64,000 nucleotides of DNA from Serinibacter arcticus. Its GTDB lineage: Bacteria > Actinomycetota > Actinomycetes > Actinomycetales > Beutenbergiaceae. Shown here piece by piece: positions 1-8,054 of the stretch (position 1 is the first letter of the stretch; every line of letters begins with the position of its first letter). The stretch spans positions 62,001 through 126,000 of the forward strand of contig NZ_PYHR01000002.1 of NCBI RefSeq assembly GCF_003121705.1, given 5' to 3'. The translations under genes and the position numbers were made by a program. The notes beneath the pieces are model-generated. The model had not been told where the DNA came from, made no database searches, and saw only the letters and a program-made list of their open reading frames with translations.

Positions 1-203
1 ACCCGCGCTGGTCGGCGATCCTGAACGCGGCCGAGGCCCTGACCGTCACGCCGCCGCGGTTCGGCACGGAGCACGTGGCCTCGCTGCGCTCCGTCGGGCT
101 CAGCGACGAGGCGATCGGCGACCTCGTCTCCTCGGCCGGGTTCTTCTCCTGGGCCAACCGTCTGATGCTGTCGCTGGGCGAGCCCGAGAACCCGGCGAGC
201 TGA
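1..203 (+). CDS. C-terminal end of a carboxymuconolactone decarboxylase / AhpD-like peroxidase-related protein (5' end outside window)
   Basis: Reading from base 3, the frame encodes about 66 residues ending in a TGA at 201-203. The tail contains FFSWANRLMLSLGEP, which I recognise as the usual C-terminal end of uncharacterised peroxidase-related (AhpD/CMD-fold) proteins. The catalytic CxxC-type motif of that family would lie upstream of the window and cannot be checked. The next gene starts about 70 bases later with its own -10 box, so this is probably the last gene of its transcript. The assignment rests only on the C-terminus. Confidence 0.6.
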   Translation, partial: PRWSAILNAAEALTVTPPRFGTEHVASLRSVGLSDEAIGDLVSSAGFFSWANRLMLSLGEPENPAS

Positions 204-271
204 GGATCCCCGCCCGACGCCCGGAGGGGCCACGGTCGCCGTCGCGGGCATCCGCACTAGGATCGGCGACC

Positions 272-985
272 GTGGCCTCAACGACTCGGACGACCTCCGC
301 CAGCTACCGCTTCATCGCCGGGCTGATCAGACCCTTCCTCCGGCTGATCTCGAAGCGCACCTGGTACGGCGTCGAGAACCTGGACCGCAGCGAGGGGTTC
401 ATCGTCGCCGCGAACCACGTCTCGACGCTCGACCCGCTGACCACTGCGCACGTGCTCTACAACAACGGCGCCCCGCCGCGCATCATGGCCAAGGCCGAGC
501 TGTTCAAGGTCCCGATCTTCGGCGCCCTGCTGCGCTCCTCGGGCCAGATCCCCGTGCACCGCAACAGCCGGAACGCGGCCGAGTCGCTCGACGGCGCCCG
601 CGCGGCGCTGGCCGCGGGCGAGTGCGTGATGATCTTCCCGGAGGGCACCCTGACGCTCGACCCCGAGGGCTGGCCGATGGTCGCGCGCACCGGAGTCGCG
701 CGCCTCGCGCTCAGCACCCGGGCGCCCGTGCTCCCGCTCGCGCAGTGGGGCGCGAGCGCGATCCTGCCGCGCCAGTCCTTCGTCCTGCGGCTGTTCCCGC
801 GCAAGCGGGTGCTCGCGATCGTCGGCCCCCCGGTCGAGCTGAGCGACCTGCACGGCCGCCAGGACTCCGCCGCGCTGGTCGAGGCGACGGCGCGGATCAT
901 GGCCGCCATCACCTCGCAGCTCGCGGAGCTGCGGGGCGAAGAGCCCCCGACCGAGCCGTTCGACCGCCGTCGGGCGGGCGTGTAG
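272..985 (+). CDS. plsC: 1-acyl-sn-glycerol-3-phosphate acyltransferase
   Basis: This 237-residue protein acylates lysophosphatidic acid to phosphatidic acid at the inner face of the membrane. The family motifs are visible: NHVSTLD (H49-x4-D54) and FPEGT near residue 122. A short hydrophobic/basic N-terminus (IAGLIRPFLRLISKR) probably associates with membrane. The GTG start has no Shine-Dalgarno sequence, but a TAGGAT -10 box at 258-263 sits 8 nt before it, which suggests a leaderless mRNA. The stop codon touches the start of gpsA, so glycerol-phosphate synthesis and its acylation are co-transcribed. Confidence 0.92.
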   Translation: MASTTRTTSASYRFIAGLIRPFLRLISKRTWYGVENLDRSEGFIVAANHVSTLDPLTTAHVLYNNGAPPRIMAKAELFKVPIFGALLRSSGQIPVHRNSRNAAESLDGARAALAAGECVMIFPEGTLTLDPEGWPMVARTGVARLALSTRAPVLPLAQWGASAILPRQSFVLRLFPRKRVLAIVGPPVELSDLHGRQDSAALVEATARIMAAITSQLAELRGEEPPTEPFDRRRAGV

Positions 986-987
986 TG

Positions 988-1983
988 GTGCGCTGCACCG
1001 TCGTCGGTTCCGGCAGCTGGGGGACGACGTTCGCCCAGGTGCTCGCCGACGCCGGCAACGAGGTCGTCGTGTGGACGGCGCGCGAGGCCACGGCCCGCTC
1101 GATCACGGACGACCACGCCAACCCGACCTACCTGCCCGGCATCGCGCTCTCCGACGCGATCTCCGCCACCACGGACCTGACCGCCGCGCTCGCGGGGGCC
1201 GAGGTCGTCGTCGTCGCGCTCCCGTCGCAGATCGTGCGCGAGGTGCTGGCCCCGTACGCCGCGGCCGTGCCCGGCGACGCCGTCGTGGTCAGCCTGATGA
1301 AGGGCGTCGAGCTCGGGACCGACGAGCGCATGAGCCAGGTGCTCGGGGAGATCTGGGACCTGCCGACCGAGCGGATCGCCGTCGTGTCGGGGCCGAACCT
1401 CGCCGGTGAGATCGCCCTCCAGCAGCCGACCACCACGGTCGTCGCCTGCGAGGACGAGGACGTCGCGCTGCGGATCGCCCGGACCTGCGCGACGCCGTAC
1501 TTCCGCACGTTCACCACGACCGACGTCATCGGCGTCGAGATCGGCGGCGCGGTCAAGAACGTCATCGCGCTCGCCGTCGGCATCGCCCAGGGCCTGGGGT
1601 ACGGCGACAACACGATGGCCTCGATCATGACGCGCGGCCTGTCCGAGGCCGCCCGGATCGGCGCGGCGGTGGGCGCGCAGCCCGCGACGTTCGCCGGCCT
1701 GGCCGGGATGGGCGACCTCATCGCCACGTGCTCCTCGCCGCTCTCGCGCAACCACCGTCTCGGCTCGCTGCTCGGCCAGGGCCGCTCGCTCGAGGAGGCC
1801 GTGGTGGAGATCGGGTCGACGGCGGAGGGCGCGAAGTCCTGCCGCTCGATCCTCGACCTCGCCCACCAGCACGGCGTGAAGACGTCGATCATCGCGGCCG
1901 TCGTCGCGGTGCTGTACGAGGGCATGACGGTGCCCGAGATGGTCGCGAGGCTGGTCGACCGGCCGCCGCGGCCCGAGGACTGA
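988..1983 (+). CDS. gpsA: NAD(P)H-dependent glycerol-3-phosphate dehydrogenase
   Basis: GpsA reduces dihydroxyacetone phosphate to sn-glycerol-3-phosphate for phospholipid synthesis in the cytosol. The N-terminus carries the dinucleotide-binding loop GSGSWGTTFA, followed by SLMKGVE and GGAVKNVIALA, which holds the catalytic lysine; the C-terminal substrate domain runs to GSTAEGAKSC. The 331-residue length is normal. The start is either GTG 988 or the adjacent GTG 985, which overlaps the plsC stop; both imply translational coupling with plsC. Confidence 0.95.
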   Translation: MRCTVVGSGSWGTTFAQVLADAGNEVVVWTAREATARSITDDHANPTYLPGIALSDAISATTDLTAALAGAEVVVVALPSQIVREVLAPYAAAVPGDAVVVSLMKGVELGTDERMSQVLGEIWDLPTERIAVVSGPNLAGEIALQQPTTTVVACEDEDVALRIARTCATPYFRTFTTTDVIGVEIGGAVKNVIALAVGIAQGLGYGDNTMASIMTRGLSEAARIGAAVGAQPATFAGLAGMGDLIATCSSPLSRNHRLGSLLGQGRSLEEAVVEIGSTAEGAKSCRSILDLAHQHGVKTSIIAAVVAVLYEGMTVPEMVARLVDRPPRPED

Positions 1984-1987
1984 GCTG

Positions 1988-2584
1988 GTGACGACGTCGC
2001 CGCTCCCGACGCGGGCGACCGGGACCGCCGCGCTGCTGCGGGCCTGGACCGCGCCCGACGCCGGTCAGGAGGCACTGCGCCGGGAGTACGTCGGGTTCGT
2101 CGAGGAGCGCGGCGCGAGCGCGCTCGAGCGCGACGGCGGGCCGCACCACCTGACGGCGTCGACCTTCGTGCTCACGCGCAAGCTCGACCACGTCCTGCTG
2201 GCGTTCCACCGCAAGGCGCAGCTGTGGTTGCAGATGGGTGGTCACATCGAGCCCGGGGATCCCTCGGTCGCCGACGCGGCGGCACGCGAGGCCCGCGAGG
2301 AGAGCGGGCTGGCGACGGTGGCGCTCTGGCCAGGCGGGCTGGCCGACCTCGACCGCCACGTGCTCGTGGGGTCGTTCGGACGCTGCCACACGCACTGGGA
2401 CCTGGGGTTCGTGGCGCTGGCGGGCCGCGGCGAGCCGATCGCGGTCAGCGACGAGAGCGAGCGGGTCGCCTGGTTCCCGGTGGACGCGCTGCCGGAGGCC
2501 ACGTCGCCCGACCTGCCCGGGCGGCTGGCGCACGTGAGCGCGGCGGTGCGGGCGGGGTCGTCGGGGTCGGTGCGGCAGGGCTGA
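1988..2584 (+). CDS. NUDIX hydrolase
   Basis: This 198-residue protein has a complete Nudix box: GHIEPGD, then seven residues, then REAREESGL, the Mg2+-binding helix used to hydrolyse nucleoside diphosphates linked to another moiety. The substrate cannot be told from sequence. The GTG start lies 4 nt after gpsA, so it is probably the third gene of the plsC-gpsA transcript. The N-terminus (LLRAWTAPDAGQEALRREYV) resembles Nudix proteins of other actinobacteria that carry an alpha-helical extension before the fold. Confidence 0.85.
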   Translation: MTTSPLPTRATGTAALLRAWTAPDAGQEALRREYVGFVEERGASALERDGGPHHLTASTFVLTRKLDHVLLAFHRKAQLWLQMGGHIEPGDPSVADAAAREAREESGLATVALWPGGLADLDRHVLVGSFGRCHTHWDLGFVALAGRGEPIAVSDESERVAWFPVDALPEATSPDLPGRLAHVSAAVRAGSSGSVRQG

Positions 2585-2633
2585 GGCGTTCCCGGCCGGT
2601 GAGGGCTCCCGGCCGGTCAGCCTCCTCGGCCGG

Positions 2634-3814
2634 TCAGCCCTCCTGCGATGCGCGCAGCGCCCGGTCGAGGTCGTCCCAGAGGTCCTCGACGTCCTCGATG
2701 CCGACGCTCACGCGCATCAGGTCCTCGGGGACCGTGGGGGCCTCGTTCGGCCAGCGACGGCGTCGCTCCAGCATCGACTCGACCCCACCCAGCGAGGTCG
2801 CGGGCAGCCACAGGTGCACCTCGCCGGTGAGGCGGGCCGCCGCCGCGGCGCCACCGCGGACGCGCAGGGTGAGGATCGAGCCGTAGCCGTCCATCTGGCG
2901 CGTGGCGAGCTCGTGCTGCGGGTGCTCGGGCAGTCCGGGATAGGCGACGGCGAGCACGGCGGGGTGCTCCTGCAGCCGCCGGGCGAGCTCGGCGGCGTTG
3001 GCCTGGGCCCGCTCGACGCGCAGCGCCAGCGTGCGCAGACCGCGCAGCGCGAGCCAGGCCTCGAACGGCCCGGCGACGCCGCCCGCGGTGATGCGGCGCT
3101 GACGGACCTTGGCGAACAGCTCCTCGTCGCGGGTGACGACGGCGCCGAGGATGACGTCGGAGTGGCCCGCCAGGTACTTCGTCACCGAGTGGACGACGAC
3201 GTCGGCGCCGAGCTCGAGCGGTCGCTGGAGCAGCGGGGTCGCGAACGTGTTGTCCACGACGACGATCGCCCCGACGGCGTGGGCCGCCTCCGCGATCGCG
3301 GGGATGTCGGCGATCTCCAGCATCGGGTTGGTCGGCGTCTCGAGCCAGACCAGAGCGGCGGGGCCGGTGTCGTCAGCGGTGGCGTCGTCGCCGCTGGCGT
3401 CCCCCGTGATCGCGGCGATCACGGCGTCGGTGTCGGCGATGTCGACCAGGCGGGGCCGGACGCCCGCGCGCTCGGCCTGGTGCTTCAGCGCGACGAGGGA
3501 CTCGTGGTAGGCGTGGCGCGGGGCGACGACGGCGCCGCCGACGGGGTGAGGTCGAGGGCGGCGGAGATCGCCGCCATGCCCGAGGCGAAGAGGAGTCCGG
3601 GACGGCCGGCGTTCTCGAGGTGGCCGAGCGCCTCCTCGAGCGGCTCCCACGACTCCGTGCCGATGCGCGCGTAGACGAGCTCACCCGGCCCCGGCTGCTC
3701 GTGCCCGACGTACGTGCTCGACATGACGATCGGGGAGTTCACGGGGGCGCCGGGCGTGCGCACGGGGCGCCCCGCCTCGACGACGACCGTGGCGGGGTGC
3801 AGGCGTCGCTTCAT
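2634..3814 (-). pseudogene. metB: Cystathionine gamma-synthase / trans-sulfuration PLP enzyme, frameshifted
   Basis: The gene is read in two frames: residues 1-93 from the ATG at 3814, then the rest in the neighbouring frame. The parts join as AALDLTP then VGGAVVAPRHAYHES if one C is added to the CCCC run at 3543-3546 (GGGG on the + strand). With that base it encodes a normal 393-residue PLP enzyme, with SVTKYLAGHSD holding the PLP lysine and the C-terminal PATSLGGVES. It would join O-acyl-homoserine and cysteine (or cleave cystathionine). A TAGCCT box at 3821-3826 lies 6 nt before the start, back-to-back with the ddl promoter. As written the product is truncated; a homopolymer sequencing error is a serious alternative. 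Confidence 0.85.
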
Positions 3815-3820
3815 GCCTCC

Positions 3821-3868
3821 AGGCTACGCGTGCCGGTCCCCGGAGCCCGGGTCGGTCACGCGTAGTCT
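3821..3868. promoter_or_regulatory. Divergent leaderless promoters of metB and ddl
   Basis: The 60-bp gap between metB and ddl holds two outward -10 boxes: TAGCCT (3821-3826, minus strand) 6 nt before the metB ATG, and TAGTCT (3863-3868, plus strand) 6 nt before the ddl GTG. Both spacings put transcription start at or next to the start codon, so both mRNAs are probably leaderless. No clear -35 hexamers are visible. Confidence 0.6.
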
Positions 3869-3874
3869 CGACGC

Positions 3875-4990
3875 GTGACCAGGACCCGCGTGGCGATCAT
3901 CTTCGGCGGCCGCAGCAGCGAGCACGCCATCTCGTGCGCGACGGCGGCCGGTGTGCTCTCGGCGATCGACCGGCAGCGCTTCGACGTCGTCCCGATCGGC
4001 ATCGCCCGGGACGGGTCGTGGCTGCTGCTGCCCGACGATCCGGCCCCGTTGCGGATCGAGGGCACCCGCCTCCCGGAGGTCGTGGTGGGCGAGCACCCCG
4101 CCGTCGTCATCCCGTTCGGGGCCGAGCGCGGCCGGATGCTCGTGGCCCCGGCGACGGAGGCCGCCCGCGTGCTCGGCGGCGTCGACGTCGTCATGCCGCT
4201 GCTGCACGGCCCGTTCGGCGAGGACGGCACGCTCCAGGGCCTGCTCGAGCTCGCGGACCTGCCCTACGTCGGCTCGGGCGTGCTCGCCTCGGCGGCCGGC
4301 ATGGACAAGCAGGTCATGAAGGTCCAGCTCGCGGGCTCCGGCATCCCGGTCGGCCCGTACACGCTGATCACGCGGACCGCCTGGGAGCGGGACCGGGCCG
4401 TGTGCCTCGACGCCGTCGCCTCGCTGTCGGACGTCGTCTTCGTCAAGCCGGCGCGCGCCGGTTCGAGCATGGGCATCACGCGCGTCGTGCGGAGCCAGGG
4501 CGTCGACGCGCTGGTCGCCGCCATCGAGGAGGCCCGCCGTCACGACCCCAAGGTCATCGTCGAGTCGGCGATCGACGGGCGCGAGATCGAGGTTGCCGTG
4601 CTCCAGGGCCGAGGGCTCAACCCGCCGCGCACGACGACGCCGGGCGAGATCGTCGTCGGCGGCGACCACGACTTCTACGACTTCGAGGCCAAGTACACCG
4701 GCACCGAGACCACCCAGCTGGACGTCCCCGCGAGCGTCCCGGCCGAGGTGGCCGACGCCGCGCGCGTCATGGCTGCCGAGGCCTTCGAGGCGCTCGGGTG
4801 CGAGGGTCTGGCGCGGGTCGACCTGTTCTACACGGGCACGGGGCTGGTGGTGAACGAGGTGAACACCATGCCGGGGTTCACACCGTTCTCGATGTTCCCG
4901 AGCCTGTGGCAGCACGAGGGGCTGGCCTACCCGGAGCTCATCACCGAGCTGATCGAGCTGGCGCTGGAGCGGCCGGTGGGGCTGCGCTGA
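3875..4990 (+). CDS. ddl: D-alanine--D-alanine ligase
   Basis: Ddl joins two D-alanines with ATP for peptidoglycan synthesis. The 371-residue protein begins with IIFGGRSSEHAIS, contains PLLHGPFGEDGTLQG and the ATP-grasp signature KPARAGSSMGI, and ends with EVNTMPGFTPFSMFP, which carries metal-binding and substrate-binding residues. Its place between gpsA and DUF3515/thiL matches the usual actinobacterial order. It is probably translated from a leaderless mRNA (GTG start, TAGTCT 6 nt upstream) and ends at the strong hairpin at 5058-5100. Confidence 0.97.
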   Translation: MTRTRVAIIFGGRSSEHAISCATAAGVLSAIDRQRFDVVPIGIARDGSWLLLPDDPAPLRIEGTRLPEVVVGEHPAVVIPFGAERGRMLVAPATEAARVLGGVDVVMPLLHGPFGEDGTLQGLLELADLPYVGSGVLASAAGMDKQVMKVQLAGSGIPVGPYTLITRTAWERDRAVCLDAVASLSDVVFVKPARAGSSMGITRVVRSQGVDALVAAIEEARRHDPKVIVESAIDGREIEVAVLQGRGLNPPRTTTPGEIVVGGDHDFYDFEAKYTGTETTQLDVPASVPAEVADAARVMAAEAFEALGCEGLARVDLFYTGTGLVVNEVNTMPGFTPFSMFPSLWQHEGLAYPELITELIELALERPVGLR

Positions 4991-5057
4991 GACCCGAGCC
5001 GGGCCGTTGCCGCTGACGACATGGTCGTCGGGCGGGCCAGGCCGGCCCCGGACGTCC

Positions 5058-5100
5058 GAGAGGCGCTGCCGCTCCCGATCGGGGAGCTGCAGCGCCTCTC
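5058..5100 (+). terminator. Terminator-like hairpin after ddl
   Basis: The left arm GAGAGGCGCTGC (5058-5069) pairs perfectly with GCAGCGCCTCTC (5089-5100), and the intervening bases can extend the stem through GCTCCC/GGGAGC. No U-tract follows, as is common in high-GC actinobacteria. Confidence 0.75.
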
Positions 5101-5149
5101 GTGTGTCCCGGCGGGGTTGCCGCCGGAGCGTGGGGTGAGGTGACGAACC

Positions 5150-5317
5150 TCAGCTGGTGTGCGCGACGACGTCGCGCACCTCGTCGACGACCTGCGACCA
5201 GGTCCGGGTGTCCATCTCGACCCGGCGCGCACGGGCGACGGGGAGGTAGGCGGAGACGGCCTCGCGAACGAGCGCGACGGCCTCGTCGTGAACGTCGGTG
5301 GCAGTGAGGGTGCTCAT
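5150..5317 (-). CDS. Small hypothetical protein (55 aa)
   Basis: This short acidic-helical protein begins MSTLTATDVHDEAVALVRE and ends TWSQVVDEVRDVVAHTS. I do not recognise the family. The ATG at 5317 was chosen because the upstream extension is low-complexity and proline-rich. It is convergent with ddl, whose terminator lies just beyond its stop. Upstream it has a TGTTAC-N6-GTAACA inverted repeat at 5368-5385 that could be its operator. The codon choice (G/C third positions) supports real coding. Confidence 0.55.
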   Translation of the reverse strand: MSTLTATDVHDEAVALVREAVSAYLPVARARRVEMDTRTWSQVVDEVRDVVAHTS

Positions 5318-5367
5318 CAGTGGTGTCTTTCGTCGGGGTGTGCCTCGTGGGCCTTGTCCGATCTCGA

Positions 5368-5385
5368 TGTTACGCGGATGTAACA
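5368..5385. promoter_or_regulatory. Inverted repeat TGTTAC-N6-GTAACA
   Basis: This is a perfect 6-bp dyad with a 6-nt spacer in an AT-richer spot of a 250-bp non-coding stretch (5318-5568), about 50 nt upstream of the small minus-strand gene. On the minus strand GTAACAT could serve as a -10 element, so a bound protein would block transcription. The binding protein is not known. Nothing else recognisable is seen in the rest of this gap. Confidence 0.4.
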
Positions 5386-5568
5386 CGACGGAGCAGGGGC
5401 TTGCGAGGTGACCTGGGACTCATTTCCCGCAGAGTTGCAACGATTGCGGGGGAGTTGAGGGACGCCGTTGGGGTGGTGGTGACGTGGAGGAGGGGATCGG
5501 GGCGGATCCCGGTCCGGCAGGTCGGAGCCGGTTGGTCGGTCGGTCGCATCAGGACCGGGCCGGTCGGA

Positions 5569-6159
5569 TCAGGAGACGTCGCTGAGATCCAGGCAGGTGC
5601 GGGGTGCGTCCGTCAGGGCGACCGCCGGACCGAGGTCCACGAGGAGAGCCGTGGCTTCCGTGCCGGCGTACTCGACGGGGACGATGACCTCGATCGCCGG
5701 CTCCCGGCCGTAGGTGGTGAATCGGAAGCGACCGCGCTCGGTGTCGGCGTCGGGGCCCGTGCCGACCACGTCGTCGTTCTCCGCGACGATCCAGTCGATC
5801 GAGGTCCCGTCCGCGGCGGTGACGGCGATGCACCGTTCGTCGGTGGGCGGGGGCGGGGTCACACCGCATCGCAGGGTGATGGCGGGGTCTCCCCAGGCGA
5901 GCGAGGCCTGGGAGTTGGTCGCCCGTCGCTCGGCCCCCGCGAGCACGATCGGCGCGGATCGCATGACCTCCGCGCACACTGGATCGGATGCCGACGGCGC
6001 CGGCTCGAGCGGGACGTCGCGCGCGCAGCCCCCGAGGACCACGGTGGCGGCGACGACCAGGAGGAGGCCCGCCGACCGGTGGGCGCGGGCACCCGTCGCG
6101 GGACGGACCGGGACGGGCGGGACGCGTCGGAGCACGGCGGGAGGGAGGAGCTTCGGCAC
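5569..6159 (-). CDS. DUF3515 lipoprotein
   Basis: The GTG start at 6159 gives a 196-residue protein with a basic N-region, a hydrophobic stretch (SAGLLLVVAATVVL) and lipobox LGGC, so it is an exported lipoprotein. The mature part contains PVCAEVMRSAPIVLAG and SLAWGDPAITLRCGV, which I recognise as the DUF3515 family that sits between ddl and thiL in most actinobacteria. Its role is unknown. TACGGT 7 nt before the GTG suggests leaderless transcription. Conserved cysteines (PVCAE, LRCGV, ERCIA, RTCLD) could form disulfides outside the cell. Confidence 0.85.
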   Translation of the reverse strand: MPKLLPPAVLRRVPPVPVRPATGARAHRSAGLLLVVAATVVLGGCARDVPLEPAPSASDPVCAEVMRSAPIVLAGAERRATNSQASLAWGDPAITLRCGVTPPPPTDERCIAVTAADGTSIDWIVAENDDVVGTGPDADTERGRFRFTTYGREPAIEVIVPVEYAGTEATALLVDLGPAVALTDAPRTCLDLSDVS

Positions 6160-6245
6160 GTCCACCACCGTATCCCCGGGAGGCCGATCAGCCGGACGGC
6201 AGGCGGTCGGCGAGGGACGGTGGTCTCGCGGCGTCGGCGGCCCGG

Positions 6246-6503
6246 GCACAGGAGGACGCAGTTGTCGGGACTCGTCTCGCCGCCGTCCTGCCAGCTGGCG
6301 ATGTGGTGGGCCTCGCACCAGGTCGCCGGGATGGCGCAGCCGGGGAAGGCGCAGCCGTGGTCGCGGGCGATCAGTGCGTGCCGCAACCACTCCGGCACGA
6401 GGCGGTGCTTTCGCCCGATGTCGAGGATGCGACCGGCCGTCCCCAGGACGACCGGGATGAGGTCGGCGTCGCACGCCAGCCGCCCCGACGACTCCCGCCA
6501 CCC
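6246..6503 (-). pseudogene. Remnant of a DUF222/HNH endonuclease (13E12-repeat type)
   Basis: The minus frame reads SSGRLACDADLIPVVLG, then RDHGCAFPGCAIPATWCEAHHI, then TSPDNCVLLC: the zinc-binding and catalytic HNH core of the DUF222-HNH family common in actinobacteria. The N-terminal DUF222 domain is absent because the thiL promoter begins there, and the reading frame loses similarity straight after LLC, where CxxHHRxxH would be expected. With both ends missing, it is a decayed fragment between DUF3515 and thiL. This spot also carries a mobile-element relic in M. tuberculosis, as I recall. Confidence 0.75.
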
Positions 6504-6520
6504 CGGCCTAGGCTGCACAC

Positions 6521-7480
6521 GTGCCCGAAACCGTCGCCGACCTGTCCGAGAGCGAGCTGCTCGCCCGTTTCGTCCCCCGCCTGAGCGCCGGGCGCCAGAC
6601 GCTCCACGGTCCCGGGGACGACGCCGCCGTCGTCGCCGTCCCGAGCGGCAGCATCGTCGTGACCTCCGACGTGCTCGTCGAGGACCGCCACTTCCGACGC
6701 GACTGGAGCACCGGCGTCGACGTCGGGTGGCGGGCGGCCGCCCAGAACCTCGCCGACGTCGCCGCGATGGGTGCGCGCCCGACGTCGATCGTCGTCGCGC
6801 TCGTGATGCCCCGTGACCTCGCCGTGGCGTGGGTCGTGGAGCTGGCCGAGGGGCTCGCTGCGGCGTGCGCCCCGCACGACGTCGGGATCGTCGGGGGCGA
6901 CCTGTCCTCCGGACGCGAGATCTCGGTGGCCGTCGCGGCGTTCGGCGAGCTCGACGGCGCTGCTCCCGTGCTGCGCTCGGGTGCGCGTCCCGGCGACCGG
7001 GTCGCGCTCGCGGGGACGCTCGGTCGCTCCGCGGCGGGTCTCACCGCGCTCACCGCGGGCGGTGAGGTCGTGGTCGAGGGGGCGGAGGTCGCCGTCGCCA
7101 CCTATCGCCGGCCCGAACCCCCGCTGCTGGCCGGACCCGAGGCGGCGAGGGCGGGGGCCACCGCGATGCTCGACGTGAGCGACGGTCTGCTGCGCGACGC
7201 CGGGCGGATCGCCTCGGCGAGCGGCGTCGCGATCGACCTCGACCCGCGGCTGCTCGCCCCGGACGTCGAGGCGCTCGCCGAGCTGGCCGAGGAGCTGGGC
7301 GCCGACGCCGCGAGCTGGGTGCTCACGGGTGGCGAGGACCACGGGCTCCTCGCGACCTTCCCGGCCGGTCATCCGCTGCCGCCGTCGTTCCGACGGATCG
7401 GGGTGGTCGGTGCGGGCTGCGGGGTGACGGTCGACGGCGTGGCGCCCGATCTCGTCGGGTGGGACCACTTCGGAGGCTGA
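6521..7480 (+). CDS. thiL: Thiamine-monophosphate kinase
   Basis: ThiL phosphorylates thiamine monophosphate to the cofactor thiamine diphosphate. The 319-residue protein has the N-terminal GPGDDAAVV metal-binding loop, VLVEDRHFRRDW, and AAQNLADVAAMGARP, all typical of the PurM/ThiL fold, plus MLDVSDGLLRDA and the late GGEDHGLL motif. TAGGCT at 6509-6514, 6 nt before the GTG, indicates a leaderless mRNA. The gene ends at a strong hairpin shared with rpmB on the other strand. Confidence 0.95.
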   Translation: MPETVADLSESELLARFVPRLSAGRQTLHGPGDDAAVVAVPSGSIVVTSDVLVEDRHFRRDWSTGVDVGWRAAAQNLADVAAMGARPTSIVVALVMPRDLAVAWVVELAEGLAAACAPHDVGIVGGDLSSGREISVAVAAFGELDGAAPVLRSGARPGDRVALAGTLGRSAAGLTALTAGGEVVVEGAEVAVATYRRPEPPLLAGPEAARAGATAMLDVSDGLLRDAGRIASASGVAIDLDPRLLAPDVEALAELAEELGADAASWVLTGGEDHGLLATFPAGHPLPPSFRRIGVVGAGCGVTVDGVAPDLVGWDHFGG

Positions 7481-7536
7481 CGGCCGCCGTCGAGCTCACG
7501 CGCTCAGCCGAAGCTCCCGGAAGCCTCGGGTACGAC

Positions 7537-7568
7537 GAAGGCCGCCACCCCGAGGGGTGGCGGCCTTC
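7537..7568. terminator. Bidirectional terminator between thiL and rpmB
   Basis: GAAGGCCGCCACCC (7537-7550) pairs perfectly with GGGTGGCGGCCTTC (7555-7568) over a 4-nt loop. It lies between the convergent thiL and rpmB genes and can serve both. Confidence 0.85.
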
Positions 7569-7585
7569 GCGAAGCGTCGGCGGGC

Positions 7586-7777
7586 TCAGAGAGCGCGCGT
7601 CACCTTGCCGGCCTTGAGGCAGGAGGTGCAGACGTTCAGACGGGTGGGCGTGCCGTTGATCACGGTGCGCACCTTCTGGATGTTCGGGTTCCAACGGCGC
7701 GAGGTCCGCACGTGCGAGTGCGAGACGCTCTTGCCGAAGCTCGGGTGCTTCGCGCACACGTCGCAGGTCGAAGCCAC
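7586..7777 (-). CDS. rpmB: 50S ribosomal protein L28, zinc-ribbon form
   Basis: This 63-residue L28 has CDVC near the N-terminus and CTSC near the C-terminus, the C+ form that binds zinc, as well as the family core [16 protein letters not shown]. The GTG start at 7777 follows GAGGAG at a 7-nt distance. Actinobacteria often keep a second, cysteine-free, Zur-controlled L28 elsewhere; none is in this window. Confidence 0.96.
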   Translation of the reverse strand: MASTCDVCAKHPSFGKSVSHSHVRTSRRWNPNIQKVRTVINGTPTRLNVCTSCLKAGKVTRAL

Positions 7778-7882
7778 GGTCGTTCTCCTCGTTGTGGGCC
7801 GCCGGGAAGGCCGGCGGCGAAATCAGATGGGCGTCGCGCACTGGGTCGACCGGGGGTCGATCCGTCACAACGCAACCGAAGA

Positions 7883-7911
7883 AGCGTACCCCAGGGCTGC
7901 GCGGCGACCAA
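7883..7911 (-). promoter_or_regulatory. Promoter of rpmB
   Basis: On the minus strand a TTGGTC -35 hexamer (7906-7911) and TACGCT -10 hexamer (7883-7888) are separated by 17 bp. Transcription would start about 100 nt before the rpmB GTG, leaving a sizeable leader. Confidence 0.6.
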
Positions 7912-8054
7912 CTCGCGGCGGGCGCGCGGCCCGCCGTCGTGCTCCGCCACCGCACCCCGGCGCCGGATCCGCGGCCTCGGGGGCAGGGGACCGCACCGTC
8001 CACAATCCTCGCGCACCCCGGCGATCGCGGGCCCCGCGCGACTACGCTCGCCGG

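Noticed and set aside
2585-2633. CCGGCCGGT repeats between the NUDIX and metB genes as a binding site
   Set aside because: Short, very GC-rich and expected by chance; weak hairpins only.
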